Source: Mesodorylaimus sp. YZB2_4
Taxonomy: Eukaryota > Nematoda > Enoplea > Dorylaimida > Dorylaimidae
Length of the DNA: 64,000 nucleotides
NCBI GenBank assembly: GCA_030248295.1
Contig: JASANH010001236.1
Coordinates: forward strand, 1 to 64,000
Direction of reading: 5' to 3'
Made by a program: the position numbers and the translations under genes. The notes beneath the pieces were generated by a model. That model worked only from the letters and a program-made list of their open reading frames with translations. It made no database searches and was not told the DNA's origin. Below, one piece after another: positions 1 through 8,622 of the stretch (positions are counted from its first letter, which is position 1; every line of letters begins with the position of its first letter).

Positions 1-811
1 ATAAATAGCTTTTATGGAAAGTAAGTCTCTCTTTGGCGATGCGAATCGAGTCACCGACTGCGAATTTCGGTTTTTCTTTTCGCTGAGCATGAATGTGCCA
101 ATTCTCGGGATACAAATTTTTAAATATCACATCACTGTTCTCGGGTGTGACTTTGTTTGGCGCCATTTTAGTAACTCGACTGACACTGTTATTGTATGAC
201 TCCACCAACTCAGGCAAGGCCTCAATGTATCGTCGGCTTAAATTGTGGAGTAAGAATTTGAATATTTTTCCTTCCAAGGTTCGGATAGCACGCTCGGCCA
301 TGCTAGCTTTAATTTCGCTGGACGTAGAGTACATGGTTATGCTCATCTTTTTGAAAAGGTCTTTGACAGGTTTATTGTAAAATTCGGTGCCGCGATCGAC
401 TTGTAATCATCGAGGTCGCTTTGTCTCATCAGCGTACAGTTTGACAAATGCCTCGTGCATGGTTTGTGCACTTTTGTTCTTCACTGCCACCACCTACCAT
501 TTTTTGCTAAAGGCATCCACCACGACCAGTAAGTACCTGTAACCGTCATTCCACTGCGCCAATTTCTGCATGTCGGCCAAGTCAGCCATGTGCAGTTGAT
601 TAATCTTGGACGTGAACACACGATTACGTCGGAAGTGTTGTCGTTTAGGTTTGACTAGAGTATAAGAGTCAACACCAGACAAAAATTTACGTACATCATT
701 ACGTGTTACAGTAAGACCGGCACTAATAGCAGCAGCATATAATTTTCCTACACTACTAAAACCAGAAACACCACTGGGATCGGTGTACAACTTGAGTAGC
801 TGAGCATCCAT
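1..811 (-). pseudogene. Polinton A integrase (retroviral-type DDE), decayed and running off the left edge
   Basis: Polinton-type integrase that would insert element DNA into the host chromosome. It starts at 811 with MDAQLLKLYTDPSG and follows, segment by segment, the second integrase at 35714-36911 (shared KLY, TR..VR.FLS, YTL.KP, LADM, LVVV.D.FSK). The catalytic acidic residues are visible: D in LADM, D in VDRGTEF, E in MAERAIRTL. The frame is broken by TAG at 494-496 (after SKKW) and TGA at 407-409 (just before LQVDRGTEF). The C-terminal DNA-binding region (KFAVGDSIRIAKERL) reaches the edge, so any chromodomain lies outside. It is preceded by a zinc-finger ORF at 832-1140, the same pairing as at 35.4 kb. 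Inactive as written. Confidence 0.85.
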
Positions 812-831
812 TGTACACTGAGAGAAAAATC

Positions 832-1140
832 TTAGATGGCCAGATAATTTCTACAAAACACGCCATCATATCTTTTGAGCATTGGAGGAGGCGCTTCTTC
901 TTTCTCCTTAGCCTCAGATACAATGGGAGCTACTTCCAGTGCAATGCCCAATACCAGGTGAGTAATCACGTCGTTCGATTTGATAGCAATCCACTGCAAC
1001 TGTTGTAGGTTACACTTGTGTCTCGGACCTCGCATGGAGAAACAAATATTACATTTGAAATGATGCTTGTCGTGCCTCTTCTTGTTATGAAGAGACAGCA
1101 TTGTTTGACAGTACTCGCAGAAATAAGTTTCACCAACCAT
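832..1140 (-). CDS. Zinc-finger protein upstream of Polinton A integrase (integrase N-terminal module)
   Basis: The ORF carries a CxxC...H/C arrangement (FCEYCQTML, CNICFSMRGPRHKC) followed by LQWIAI and LGIALE. The same order of motifs occurs at 35377-35724 and in pieces at 29064-29379, each time immediately upstream of an integrase. It is probably the zinc-binding N-terminal part of the integrase, either a separate small protein or joined by splicing or frameshifting; only 20 bp separate it from the integrase start. The frame is open up to 1293, but ATG at 1140 lies directly before the finger and below a TATA-like box, so I prefer that start. DNA binding is inferred from the finger pattern. 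Confidence 0.6.
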   Translation of the reverse strand: MVGETYFCEYCQTMLSLHNKKRHDKHHFKCNICFSMRGPRHKCNLQQLQWIAIKSNDVITHLVLGIALEVAPIVSEAKEKEEAPPPMLKRYDGVFCRNYLAI

Positions 1141-1256
1141 TTCGAAAGACGACAGGTGACACAACTGAATTGATCGCATTCTGCTCATCCTCATATAGAC
1201 ACTGATCACCTGTCTGGACAAGTCAGAACACGTCACTAGCTCGACCGTTTTAGAAA

Positions 1257-1270
1257 ACCTATATAAGTAG
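1257..1270. promoter_or_regulatory. TATA-like element in divergent promoter, integrase / YqaJ-fold gene
   Basis: CCTATATAAGTAGG lies between the divergent integrase module (-) and the YqaJ-fold gene (+), about 95 bp upstream of ATG 1356. It reads as a TATA box on both strands. The same divergent arrangement recurs at 28.85-29.06 kb, where TATAAA is present on the minus strand near 28915. Confidence 0.45.
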
Positions 1271-1355
1271 GTCGATTTCTCTGAGACAGTCATTGTCCTG
1301 GTTTGCTTTGGTCGTGAGCAGTCGGTTGGTTTCTCACTCCTGTCAAAGTCGTACG

Positions 1356-1850
1356 ATGGATTTTCCTAAATTTCACCACAAGGCTTTGAGCGCCTACATG
1401 CAATGGGTCAAAGATAATCATCAAGTGGAATTAGAAATGGTAGTCCCTCCAGCCTTGCCAGAATTTTCTTATTTACTGGACGGAAGTCCTGACGCCATTA
1501 TGAAGAATAAGAAAGGTGGAAAGTGGCCGGTTATGGTCAAGTCGGTGTGGCAACCAAGTTTTGGCAAGGCCTTGACGGTGGAAGAAATTGCCATGAAAAG
1601 AACAAACTTCTATTTGGAACAAGAGAACGGAAAGTGGAAAGTGAAACAGTTTAGCCCTATCAGTTTTGCCTGTCAGAATATTATGATGATGTTTGGTTAT
1701 GAAAATATGGACCTGATTTGTCACAGTGATCGAAATGATAGCATTTTGGTAGTGTCAGTCAGGTTGGATAGGAATTTCTTTCACGCTAATATGGATGCTC
1801 TGAAGAATTATCTCAATCAAGGTATGGATTGTGTGGATTTTGGTCAGTGA
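1356..1850 (+). CDS. YqaJ-fold (PDDEXK-like) Polinton protein with missing motif Glu, copy A1
   Basis: 164-aa intact ORF; ATG 1356 follows the TATA-like box. What is seen: LDGSPDAIM (D46), then WPVMVKSVW (residues 57-65), TVEEIAM, FYLEQ, and FACQNIMMMFGYENMDLI. This order matches YqaJ/alkaline-exonuclease-type PDDEXK proteins (SPDG, EIKCP, fyL, YyyQvQ.qm, cdfvvw). The acidic residue of the usual E-x-K is replaced (MVK), so classical nuclease activity is doubtful. Three homologues sit in the window (6611, 28.2-28.85 and 31.86-32.6 kb), all beside Polinton genes and all lacking that Glu. The likely role is DNA binding, recombination or packaging in the Polinton cycle. The homology is inferred from motif order, not from a search. 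Confidence 0.65.
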   Translation: MDFPKFHHKALSAYMQWVKDNHQVELEMVVPPALPEFSYLLDGSPDAIMKNKKGGKWPVMVKSVWQPSFGKALTVEEIAMKRTNFYLEQENGKWKVKQFSPISFACQNIMMMFGYENMDLICHSDRNDSILVVSVRLDRNFFHANMDALKNYLNQGMDCVDFGQ

Positions 1851-2098
1851 TGGATTTATGTTTCTGAGTGACTTGAGAATGTAATAAAATGTATACTTGA
1901 CTTTTTTCATTCACTTCCAATACTTAGCTGCTCAAACTCCAGATAAATAGGAAGAGACTGGGTTATAATCGCTCATTTGATGGCCCAATGCCACCACAGA
2001 GTTTTACACTTTTTGATCATTGTGTCCGTTGGGTATGTCGACAAATAAGCTGAGCTGATTTTATTCCTTCTACAGCATACAGTATAACCCGTCTACAT

Positions 2099-2491
2099 CT
2101 AATTTAAAAAACAAGTAAGGACGCAATCGTTCACTTTAAATTTTTTCAAAACAATATGTCGTTGACACTGACTTGGTGTTTTCAAAGTGCATCTGCGATA
2201 GGTGGCAAAGAGGCCGTCGGTTTCATTAGCGAAGCATATATGCTCATCCCTGGCTGGTCGTATTGTTCGGTTGCAGTAGCGATAGTTGGAAAAGTGTTTT
2301 GCTTTGCTGTCCTTGTATTTCGACACGAAAGGTAAAGTGCTTGCCAGAATGGTAATGACAATCAGGGCGACAAGACTGAGGATAATCTTTTTCTTATGCT
2401 CTGCTCGAAAGTGGATGCGGCAGCTACCATCGACTTGTTCTTGTCTTTCAGACTCCCTCTCAGACGTGACACCACACACACACACACACAC
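2099..2491 (-). CDS. Type II membrane protein with Cys-rich ectodomain (Polinton A)
   Basis: A basic N-terminal segment (HFRAEHKKK) precedes one hydrophobic helix of about 20 residues (IILSLVALIVITILASTL). A Cys-containing, N-glycosylatable ectodomain follows (CNRT, FANET, about six Cys). The topology is like the 232-aa protein at 30571-31269, but I see no convincing sequence match. The true 5' end is uncertain because the ORF start runs into a (CA)n tract at 2471-2493; a spliced first exon is possible. It lies between the YqaJ-fold gene and PolB of Polinton A, so it is probably an element-encoded surface or accessory protein. No function is assigned. Confidence 0.5.
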   Translation of the reverse strand: MCVCVCGVTSERESERQEQVDGSCRIHFRAEHKKKIILSLVALIVITILASTLPFVSKYKDSKAKHFSNYRYCNRTIRPARDEHICFANETDGLFATYRRCTLKTPSQCQRHIVLKKFKVNDCVLTCFLN

Positions 2492-2504
2492 ACAAAATCA
2501 ACGA

Positions 2505-2846
2505 CTAAAAATTCACAAAGCACGGGTCATCCATAAAAGGCGCAAGTTCAGCTTCAGCGCACAAGCGCTGAATGCAGGTCAACGCCGCATCGACTTGCGC
2601 GTTCTCGGCGACGGCGGGCGATGGCGGGGCGATGGTGGTGCTGCTGCTGGCGTTGGTGGTGGTGGCGGGGCCCGGCGGGGCGGGGGACGGCGGGGCGGGA
2701 GACGGAGGGGCGGGAGACGGAGGGGCGGGAAGAAGAAGACGGAGCCCATAACTTACGTCGTAGTGGCCGTATAAGGAAATTGCCTGGTCGTTACACGCCT
2801 TGATTTTGTTTATGCTTTTTTTTTGTTCTTTGTACTTTCTTGACAT
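2505..2846 (-). CDS. Small proline/alanine-rich protein (Polinton A)
   Basis: 113 aa from ATG 2846: basic N-terminus (MSRKYKEQKKSINK), central APPSP repeats (APPSPAPPSP type, about five units), a Thr/Ser linker and a C-terminal segment with CIQRLCAEAEL. It sits 58 bp downstream of the PolB stop on the same strand. The repeat tract is G/C-rich and could be read on the other strand as Gly/Arg-rich, but the minus-strand ORF has a plausible start and flanking non-repetitive ends. Function unknown. Confidence 0.4.
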   Translation of the reverse strand: MSRKYKEQKKSINKIKACNDQAISLYGHYDVSYGLRLLLPAPPSPAPPSPAPPSPAPPGPATTTNASSSTTIAPPSPAVAENAQVDAALTCIQRLCAEAELAPFMDDPCFVNF

Positions 2847-2904
2847 TCGAGAGAAGACAACAACTTTTTGAACTAGTCTCGTTATATTTCCATCAAACAC
2901 GACA

Positions 2905-5900
2905 TTACAGTAACAATGGCTTAGTACTACCATCAGGCAAACAAATCCGTTTCACGTACAAACTAGTTAACCCTTGTTTGAACTGCACATACGTATATAC
3001 ATTGTTTTTCACAGGGCGGATACCAACGTTCACTGCCTCACATAATGCGTCAGGGTCATCAAACAACACTTTATGAAAATTCTCATAATTCATGATTTCC
3101 TTGTTTCTGGCCTGCACTCCTTTGATCTTGACACTTTCGTCACACACATAGCACTTAGAACATAATCCAATAAAACCATCAGCCGTCTTCTCCACTTTCA
3201 ATAAACCTGGCACCCTCTTCTGCGACTCATCCTCTACAAACCATAAATGCTTGACACTGTCATACTCAGCTCTTAACTCCGGCCTAATCAACTCATCAAG
3301 CGACTCAGCGGCCAAAGCTATATAAATAGAATCAGTGTCAGATTCCAAAAACATAAAATCAGACTTGTCCACATATTTCAACAGGACGTCATAAATAAAA
3401 GCCAGCACTTTCAACTTGGCGTAGGCATACACACTCAATCCAATCACCATGGGCAAGTTGAAGTTGATGGCTTTCTTCTTCATAGAAACTTCAAAACAGT
3501 TGTTGCTTACTTCATCTGTCCGATGGCGGTAGAGATCGTTATGGACAGTGGTCATTTCTTGGCGATCCACAAACTCAACATTCATATGCCTTTTCAAACT
3601 GGTGATGGTCTTGCCATAGCTGCTGTTGCCCAAAAGTTTGTAGACATCGGCCATTGTTCCCATTGCGGCTTTATTCATATCACCTTGAATTCTCTTCTCC
3701 GTCACTTTTTGACCAAACCACTTGAAGGCGTTCTCCCGATCGTACTGCACCACTTCATAAATTTTCTTTATCTCCACGCCATGCATTTGATAGAATTTGA
3801 GCAGTGGAGTCATCAGCCATATGCCTTCACCAAAATAGCTTCCGATCAGGCAGTCCCTTGGCTTCTTGAGTGCACCCTTCTTTTCGGCCAATTTTTTCAT
3901 AAATGGACCAATATCTTCCAGCCCCACATAGGCATGCTTGATGATTGGAGGGAAGTCTTCGTACGGTTCTTTCTTGTCGTCTCTAGTGTAGAGATCGACT
4001 TTGGCGAAACCAAACACTTTCTCCTCCATGATGCCGGCAAACATGTCTTCTTCATCGACTTGATCCATATTGGAAAACGGCCTGATTGGATGCTGTTGCA
4101 GGTACTGGTTGTACTTGACGGCCAAATCAGTGAATGTTTTCAAGGTTGGATCCACTGATTTCCCTTGTTGGATGGCTACAGCGACTTTCTTGACGGCTGA
4201 CCATTGACATTCCCAAAAAACGTCCAATTCAAATCCCAATTTCGTCAATTCCTCATACTTGGCTGTATCTTGCTGTTGTTGCAGTTGATTGGCTGCTGTC
4301 GGGCGCACATTCTTGTTCAGGCATTCTGAACCATGGTTGTGGTAGAAGCACCCATTGAATTCAAAGACTTTCGGTTTGGGTTTAGCGTCCTTTGCAAATC
4401 CGTCCACTCGCCATTGATGCAGCCCAAGTTTGGTTTGTGGTCCATGTTGCGCATGATGGATGTAGACATTGTCCAACCAGGCACGAAACTTGAGGTACTC
4501 AACTTCACCATGACAACGTCGTTCTTTCAAAATTTCGTCCATGGTCTTGGATTTTCGTTCCAATTTTCCAGTGGCAGGATTCAGTTTAAAGTGATCAGGC
4601 ATACCAGTCGGCATATCTTGCATGATGGCCGACAAATACAAGGCGTTGAAATCATAGCCGATCACTTTCTTGACCAATTTATTTGGATTGCCTCTAATTG
4701 GAGTTTGATCTTTGACGGCAATGCGCTGACCAATGAACGACAGACCACCACATAACGACTTGTTGCTGTAGAGCTCTTCACACAGTTCTCGTTGCTCTTC
4801 AGAGAATAGACCAAAGGAGGTGGACGGTTGAACTTGATGCAATGTCTTGAACAAATAGGCCAGGCAGACGCCAGGAATGGACATGGCTTCTTTGAAAATG
4901 TCAATTTTGAAATCCGACCAGTACGTTTCGGCCATGATGGAGCAGGCTTGAAGGAATGGATCGACGTCCAATGAATTGTACACCTTGGTATACTCCAATA
5001 AATTTTTGACTGGTAGAGCATTCCAAATTTTCCGACCTTCTTCATACGACTCTTCACTGATGGTGGCATTTTTGAGGGTGCTGTAGAAGGCGGATCTGGG
5101 TGGATACTCAGTGATCGATTCCAAATCGGCATAGCTCTTGACCAACTCGTATGGATAACAACCCTTTTGAGGCCCGGTTGGATTGAAGGCCTTGATGAAC
5201 TTGTCCAAGTTGGTGCCAGCCGCCATGTACATCATTGCATCCAAAAATTTCAGTTCTTGAGTAGTCAGACACAAAATTGAACCACCTTTCTTGATGGAAG
5301 ACGGCCATTGACATTCTTCTGGAACCAGCTTGGAATAGTCACCACTTTCCTTTCTTTCGTTTCTGGCCTCTCTGACTCTCTTCACCATGGCAGGAAATAA
5401 CAGTTGTTTGACCAAATTCAGATCATACCGACCACTGTTGTAGGTGATTATGGTAAGCTGACGACAATATCGGTCCAGTTTCCTGTGCAGTTGCGTTAGT
5501 TTGTTCAATGCTTCTTTCTCTCTGAAGACGTTTTGACCATTGGCGACAGCAATAGTTTGAGACACTTGGCCATGCAGTTCTTTGATCTTTTCAAATTCTT
5601 TCTCAAATTTTTTCTTTTGCAGCTCGTAATTGATATTGCTCCATTCTAACATGGTTTCATACATTTCTTGGACCAAGGCGCTGGGATCATTGTTGTGGAA
5701 AAACTTCGTTTCAGTGGCACCAGGGATGGTTGACTTGAGAGCGCCAGTGACCACCTTGTGCTGGTTTCTGAATTGTAGGCCTGGCACGTCATCGTCCATG
5801 TATTCGACTTCCATGTTCTGATCATTGAGTCGTTTCTCCATCGCCTCGTCCATTTGACTTCTCTTGACATTCGGCTCCAATTGCTCCAAAACGGCTTCAC

Positions 5901-6184
5901 AGTCCCAAGTAGCAAATGAGCGACAAAATTGATTTTCTTTTTTCAACGACAATTCCAAATTCCAATAGCTGGTCAAAAATGGTTGTTGGAGCTTCATAAC
6001 ACCCGCCAGGATATTGATACTCAGTTTGCCCATTGCTGCAGTGACCACTTTGATGTTTTTGCAATTTCTCTCGACATTTGAATAATTTGCCGCAATCGCC
6101 ACATGGATACTTCAGCAGGTGACGATCAAAATCCTCAGGGAACACAAAATGAGCAAAACTAAATGCATACTTCCTTTTCGGCAT
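2905..6184 (-). pseudogene. Polinton A protein-primed DNA polymerase B, intronless, one frameshift
   Basis: Family-B DNA polymerase of the protein-primed type, which copies the Polinton from its ends. From ATG 6184 (MPKRKYAFSF) come a zinc finger (CGDCGKLFKCREKLQKH), an exonuclease region (TWDCE, then NSGRYDLNL), the Polinton insert FEFNGCFYHNHG, motif A region YDFNALYLSAIM, motif B GNSSYGKT, motif C SDTDSIY, and the C-terminal GVQARN. About 1,090 residues. A single 1-nt shift in an A/T run at about 5925-5935 separates the finger and first exonuclease residues from the 1065-aa main frame. It lacks the introns of the second copy (53.6-58.7 kb). It would be functional apart from that shift, which might be a sequencing error in a homopolymer. 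Confidence 0.93.
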
Positions 6185-6281
6185 CTTGAACAGGAGAGGG
6201 GGTAGACAAGCTGATTCTGTAGAATAGGAACTAGAGCTGTAAGAAAGAAACCAGAATGACTTTTGACTAGAAGTGAACCTC

Positions 6282-6298
6282 CTTTTATACCTTTCTGG
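6282..6298 (-). promoter_or_regulatory. TATA box of the Polinton A PolB gene
   Basis: On the minus strand GGTATAAAAGGAGG lies about 100 bp upstream of PolB ATG 6184. It forms the left arm of a divergent promoter with the TATA-like box at 6549. Confidence 0.55.
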
Positions 6299-6357
6299 AT
6301 GGGCGAGGCTCAATTGTGTGAAGGCTTCCGATTGGTCAGTGAGAGTTAGGCATCAAA

Positions 6358-6492
6358 ATCGGGCGAGGTTGAAACGGGCGAGGCTAAAACGGGCGAGGTT
6401 GAAACGGGCGAGGTTGAAACGGGCGAGGTTGAAACGGGCGAGGTTGAAACGGGCGAGGCTGAAACGGGCGAGGTTGAGGCGGGCGAAGCTGG
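6358..6492. repeat. 15-bp tandem repeat in the divergent PolB / YqaJ promoter
   Basis: About eight to nine copies of GGGCGAGGTTGAAAC with few variants (CTAAAC, CTGAAAC, TTGAGGC). They lie exactly between two divergently placed TATA boxes. One frame reads as an RARLK repeat and is not taken as coding. A regulatory or replication-initiator binding array is possible. Confidence 0.85.
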
Positions 6493-6548
6493 ATGACTCA
6501 TCACACTTGGGCAGGCTGAGGCAGCTTCTCTCTACTGACCAGCGACAG

Positions 6549-6562
6549 GTATAAATGAGCCA
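6549..6562 (+). promoter_or_regulatory. TATA box of the second YqaJ-fold gene
   Basis: GGTATAAATGAGCC lies about 55 bp upstream of ATG 6611 and is the right arm of the divergent promoter shared with PolB. Confidence 0.5.
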
Positions 6563-6610
6563 CCCACTCTCAAATTTCTGCCTCATTTTCTTTGTGGCAG
6601 GCGTGGAGTC

Positions 6611-7093
6611 ATGTCGGTTCAAGACGCTCTTTCCCTTTATGTCCGACGAGTCAGATTCTGTTCTGGAAAACGGATAACGTTGACGCCCTACAATCTACTC
6701 CCTTGGAAGTCGGCCAATCTATTGCAGTCGCAGCCCAACGCTATTGCCAGCGAAGGTGACGCTCAATGGCCAGTAATGGTCAAATTCATTCATCAGCATC
6801 CAAACGGCCGGCCGAAATCGATTCAAGAGCTGATTGATCAAGGAGAAGATTATTTTTTGCAGAGAGACGGAGAGAGAAACGTACAATTAATAAAAGATTG
6901 CCCAGTTTGGTATCGCTGTCAGTCGATCATGGCCGTTTGCAAAATGAATAAAATGATTTTGCTATGCTTCAATCCATTCAGCTCAGATATACTTGACATA
7001 CCTGTTCATTTTGAAAGTGAAGCCTTTGCCGATGCGTTTTGCGATTTGGGTATCAAGTTGAATTTGGTGGAGGAGCCTATGGATTCTAGTTAA
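6611..7093 (+). CDS. YqaJ-fold Polinton protein with missing motif Glu, copy A2
   Basis: 160-aa intact ORF related to the protein at 1356-1850. Shared motifs in order: QPNAIA (Asp of SPD replaced by Asn), QWPVMVKFIHQ, KSIQELIDQGEDYFLQ, YRCQSIMAV and MILLCFNPFS. Both acidic positions expected of a PDDEXK nuclease are therefore lost here, leaving the Lys and the Gln/Met helix. It is transcribed divergently from PolB across the 15-bp repeat array. Two diverged paralogues inside one Polinton suggest a dimeric or duplicated structural or DNA-binding role rather than cleavage. This is inference from motif order. Confidence 0.6.
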   Translation: MSVQDALSLYVRRVRFCSGKRITLTPYNLLPWKSANLLQSQPNAIASEGDAQWPVMVKFIHQHPNGRPKSIQELIDQGEDYFLQRDGERNVQLIKDCPVWYRCQSIMAVCKMNKMILLCFNPFSSDILDIPVHFESEAFADAFCDLGIKLNLVEEPMDSS

Positions 7094-7165
7094 TTTGTGT
7101 CGCTAGTGTAAAAAATTTGAATGTTGCATCATTTTATTCAAATACAATTTCTCGTGGTCAGACAA

Positions 7166-7183
7166 ACACACACATGTGACACA

Positions 7184-7220
<37 letters not shown>
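7166..7220. repeat. (CA)n microsatellite
   Basis: Alternating ACAC tract with a few interruptions, directly downstream of the second YqaJ-fold gene. No gene is visible from 7094 to 7264. Confidence 0.9.
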
Positions 7221-7221
<1 letters not shown>

Positions 7222-7264
7222 AAGCAGAAAGCAATTAAAAAAGACTATTACTAGTTCAAGCTCG

Positions 7265-8227
7265 ATTAAGAAATCCTACTGTAATGTACTTGCTCATCAA
7301 AAAATTCTAGTATGCTGTACTTGATTATCATTAAAATCTTACTCTAATGTCCTTCCACATTAGCAAAATATTGCTTACTGTAATGTACCTGCACATGAAC
7401 AAAATATATCCTACTGTAATGTACCTGCACATCAACAAAATATACCCTACTGTAATGTACCTGCACATCAACAAAAATATATCCTACTGTAATGTACCTG
7501 CACATCAACAAAATATATCTTACTGTTATGTACCTGCACATCAACAAAATATATCCTACTGTAATGTACTACTCATCAACAAAATATATCCTACTGTAAT
7601 GTACTTGCACATCAACAAAATATATCCTACTGTAATGTACTACTCATCAACAAAATATATCCTACTGTAATGTACCTACACATCAACAAAATATATCCTA
7701 CTGTAATGCACCTGCACATCAACAAAATATATCCTACTGTAATGCACCTGCACATCAACAAAATATATCTTACTGTTATGTACCTGCACATCAACAAAAT
7801 ATATCTTACTGTTATGTACCTGCACATCAACAAAATATATCCTACTGTAATGTACTACTCATCAACAAAATATATCCTACTGTAATGTACCTGCACATCA
7901 ACAAAATATATCCTACTGTAATGTACCTGCACATCAACAAAATATATCCTACTGTAATGTACCTGCACATCAACAAAATATATCCTACCGTAATGTACCT
8001 GCACATCAACAAAAATATATCCTACTGTAATGTACCTGCACATCAACAAAATATATCCTACTGTTATGTACTACTCATCAACAAAAATATCCTACTGTAA
8101 TGTACCTGCACATCAACAAAATATATCCTACTGTAATGTACTACTCATCAACAAAATATATCCTACTGTAATGTACCTACACATCAACAAAATATATCCT
8201 ACTGTAATGCACCTGCACATCAACAAA
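7265..8227. repeat. 36-bp minisatellite array (about 27 units)
   Basis: Units of the type CTACTGTAATGTACCTGCAC followed by ATCAACAAAATATATC. Two unit types alternate: the full 36-mer, and a shorter one in which the CCTGCAC segment is ACTC (CTACTCATCAAC). Early units (7265-7400) are more diverged and the right part is nearly homogeneous. ORFs through it (YLHINKIYPTVM) are repeat artefacts. From 8228 to 8470 I see no gene. Confidence 0.95.
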
Positions 8228-8469
8228 GTGGCCATGAACAATACTTATTTGTCACTCAGCTAGGCAACAGCTCAGGGAAAACAAAGTAACTCACTCATAG
8301 TCAGTCTTTTCACCCACCCCTTTAGAACACTCACTTTAAACTTCTCACTCTAATGGACCCCACTGCCAGCAGCAGTCTCACAAAGGTACTCACAATCAGT
8401 CTGTCAACCTAAAAAGACACCCTCAGTCCCCTTACACTAACTTGAACGGTACACTGCAAACAGTCCTTC

Positions 8470-8595
8470 ACACCACCTTCACACTTTACACTGCGTGCGC
8501 ACTTTTTACTTTACACTTTTCACTGCGTGCGCGCTTTTTACTTTACACTTTTCACTGCGTGCGCGCTTTTCACTTTACACTTTACACTGCCTATG
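8470..8595. repeat. Short tandem repeat, about 31-bp units
   Basis: About three to four copies of a CTGCGTGCGCGC + TTTTTACTTTACACTTTTCA unit just beyond the truncated 3' end of the Copia ORF. It may be degenerate retroelement tail or unrelated satellite. Confidence 0.7.
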
Positions 8596-8622
8596 CTTAA
8601 CCATTGACACCCTAAAAGTGAC

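Noticed and set aside
2286-2774. Gly/Arg-rich plus-strand ORF
   Set aside because: It is the antisense of the APPSP repeat and of the membrane protein ORF; no independent coding signs.
3523-4158. 211-aa plus-strand ORF
   Set aside because: Shadow of the PolB gene on the opposite strand.
6273-6622. RARLK and FNLAR repeat ORFs on both strands
   Set aside because: Translation of the 15-bp promoter repeat; no start or homologue.
7265-8227. CRISPR-like array of regularly spaced repeats
   Set aside because: The whole 36-bp unit is conserved with no unique spacers, and the context is eukaryotic; it is a minisatellite.
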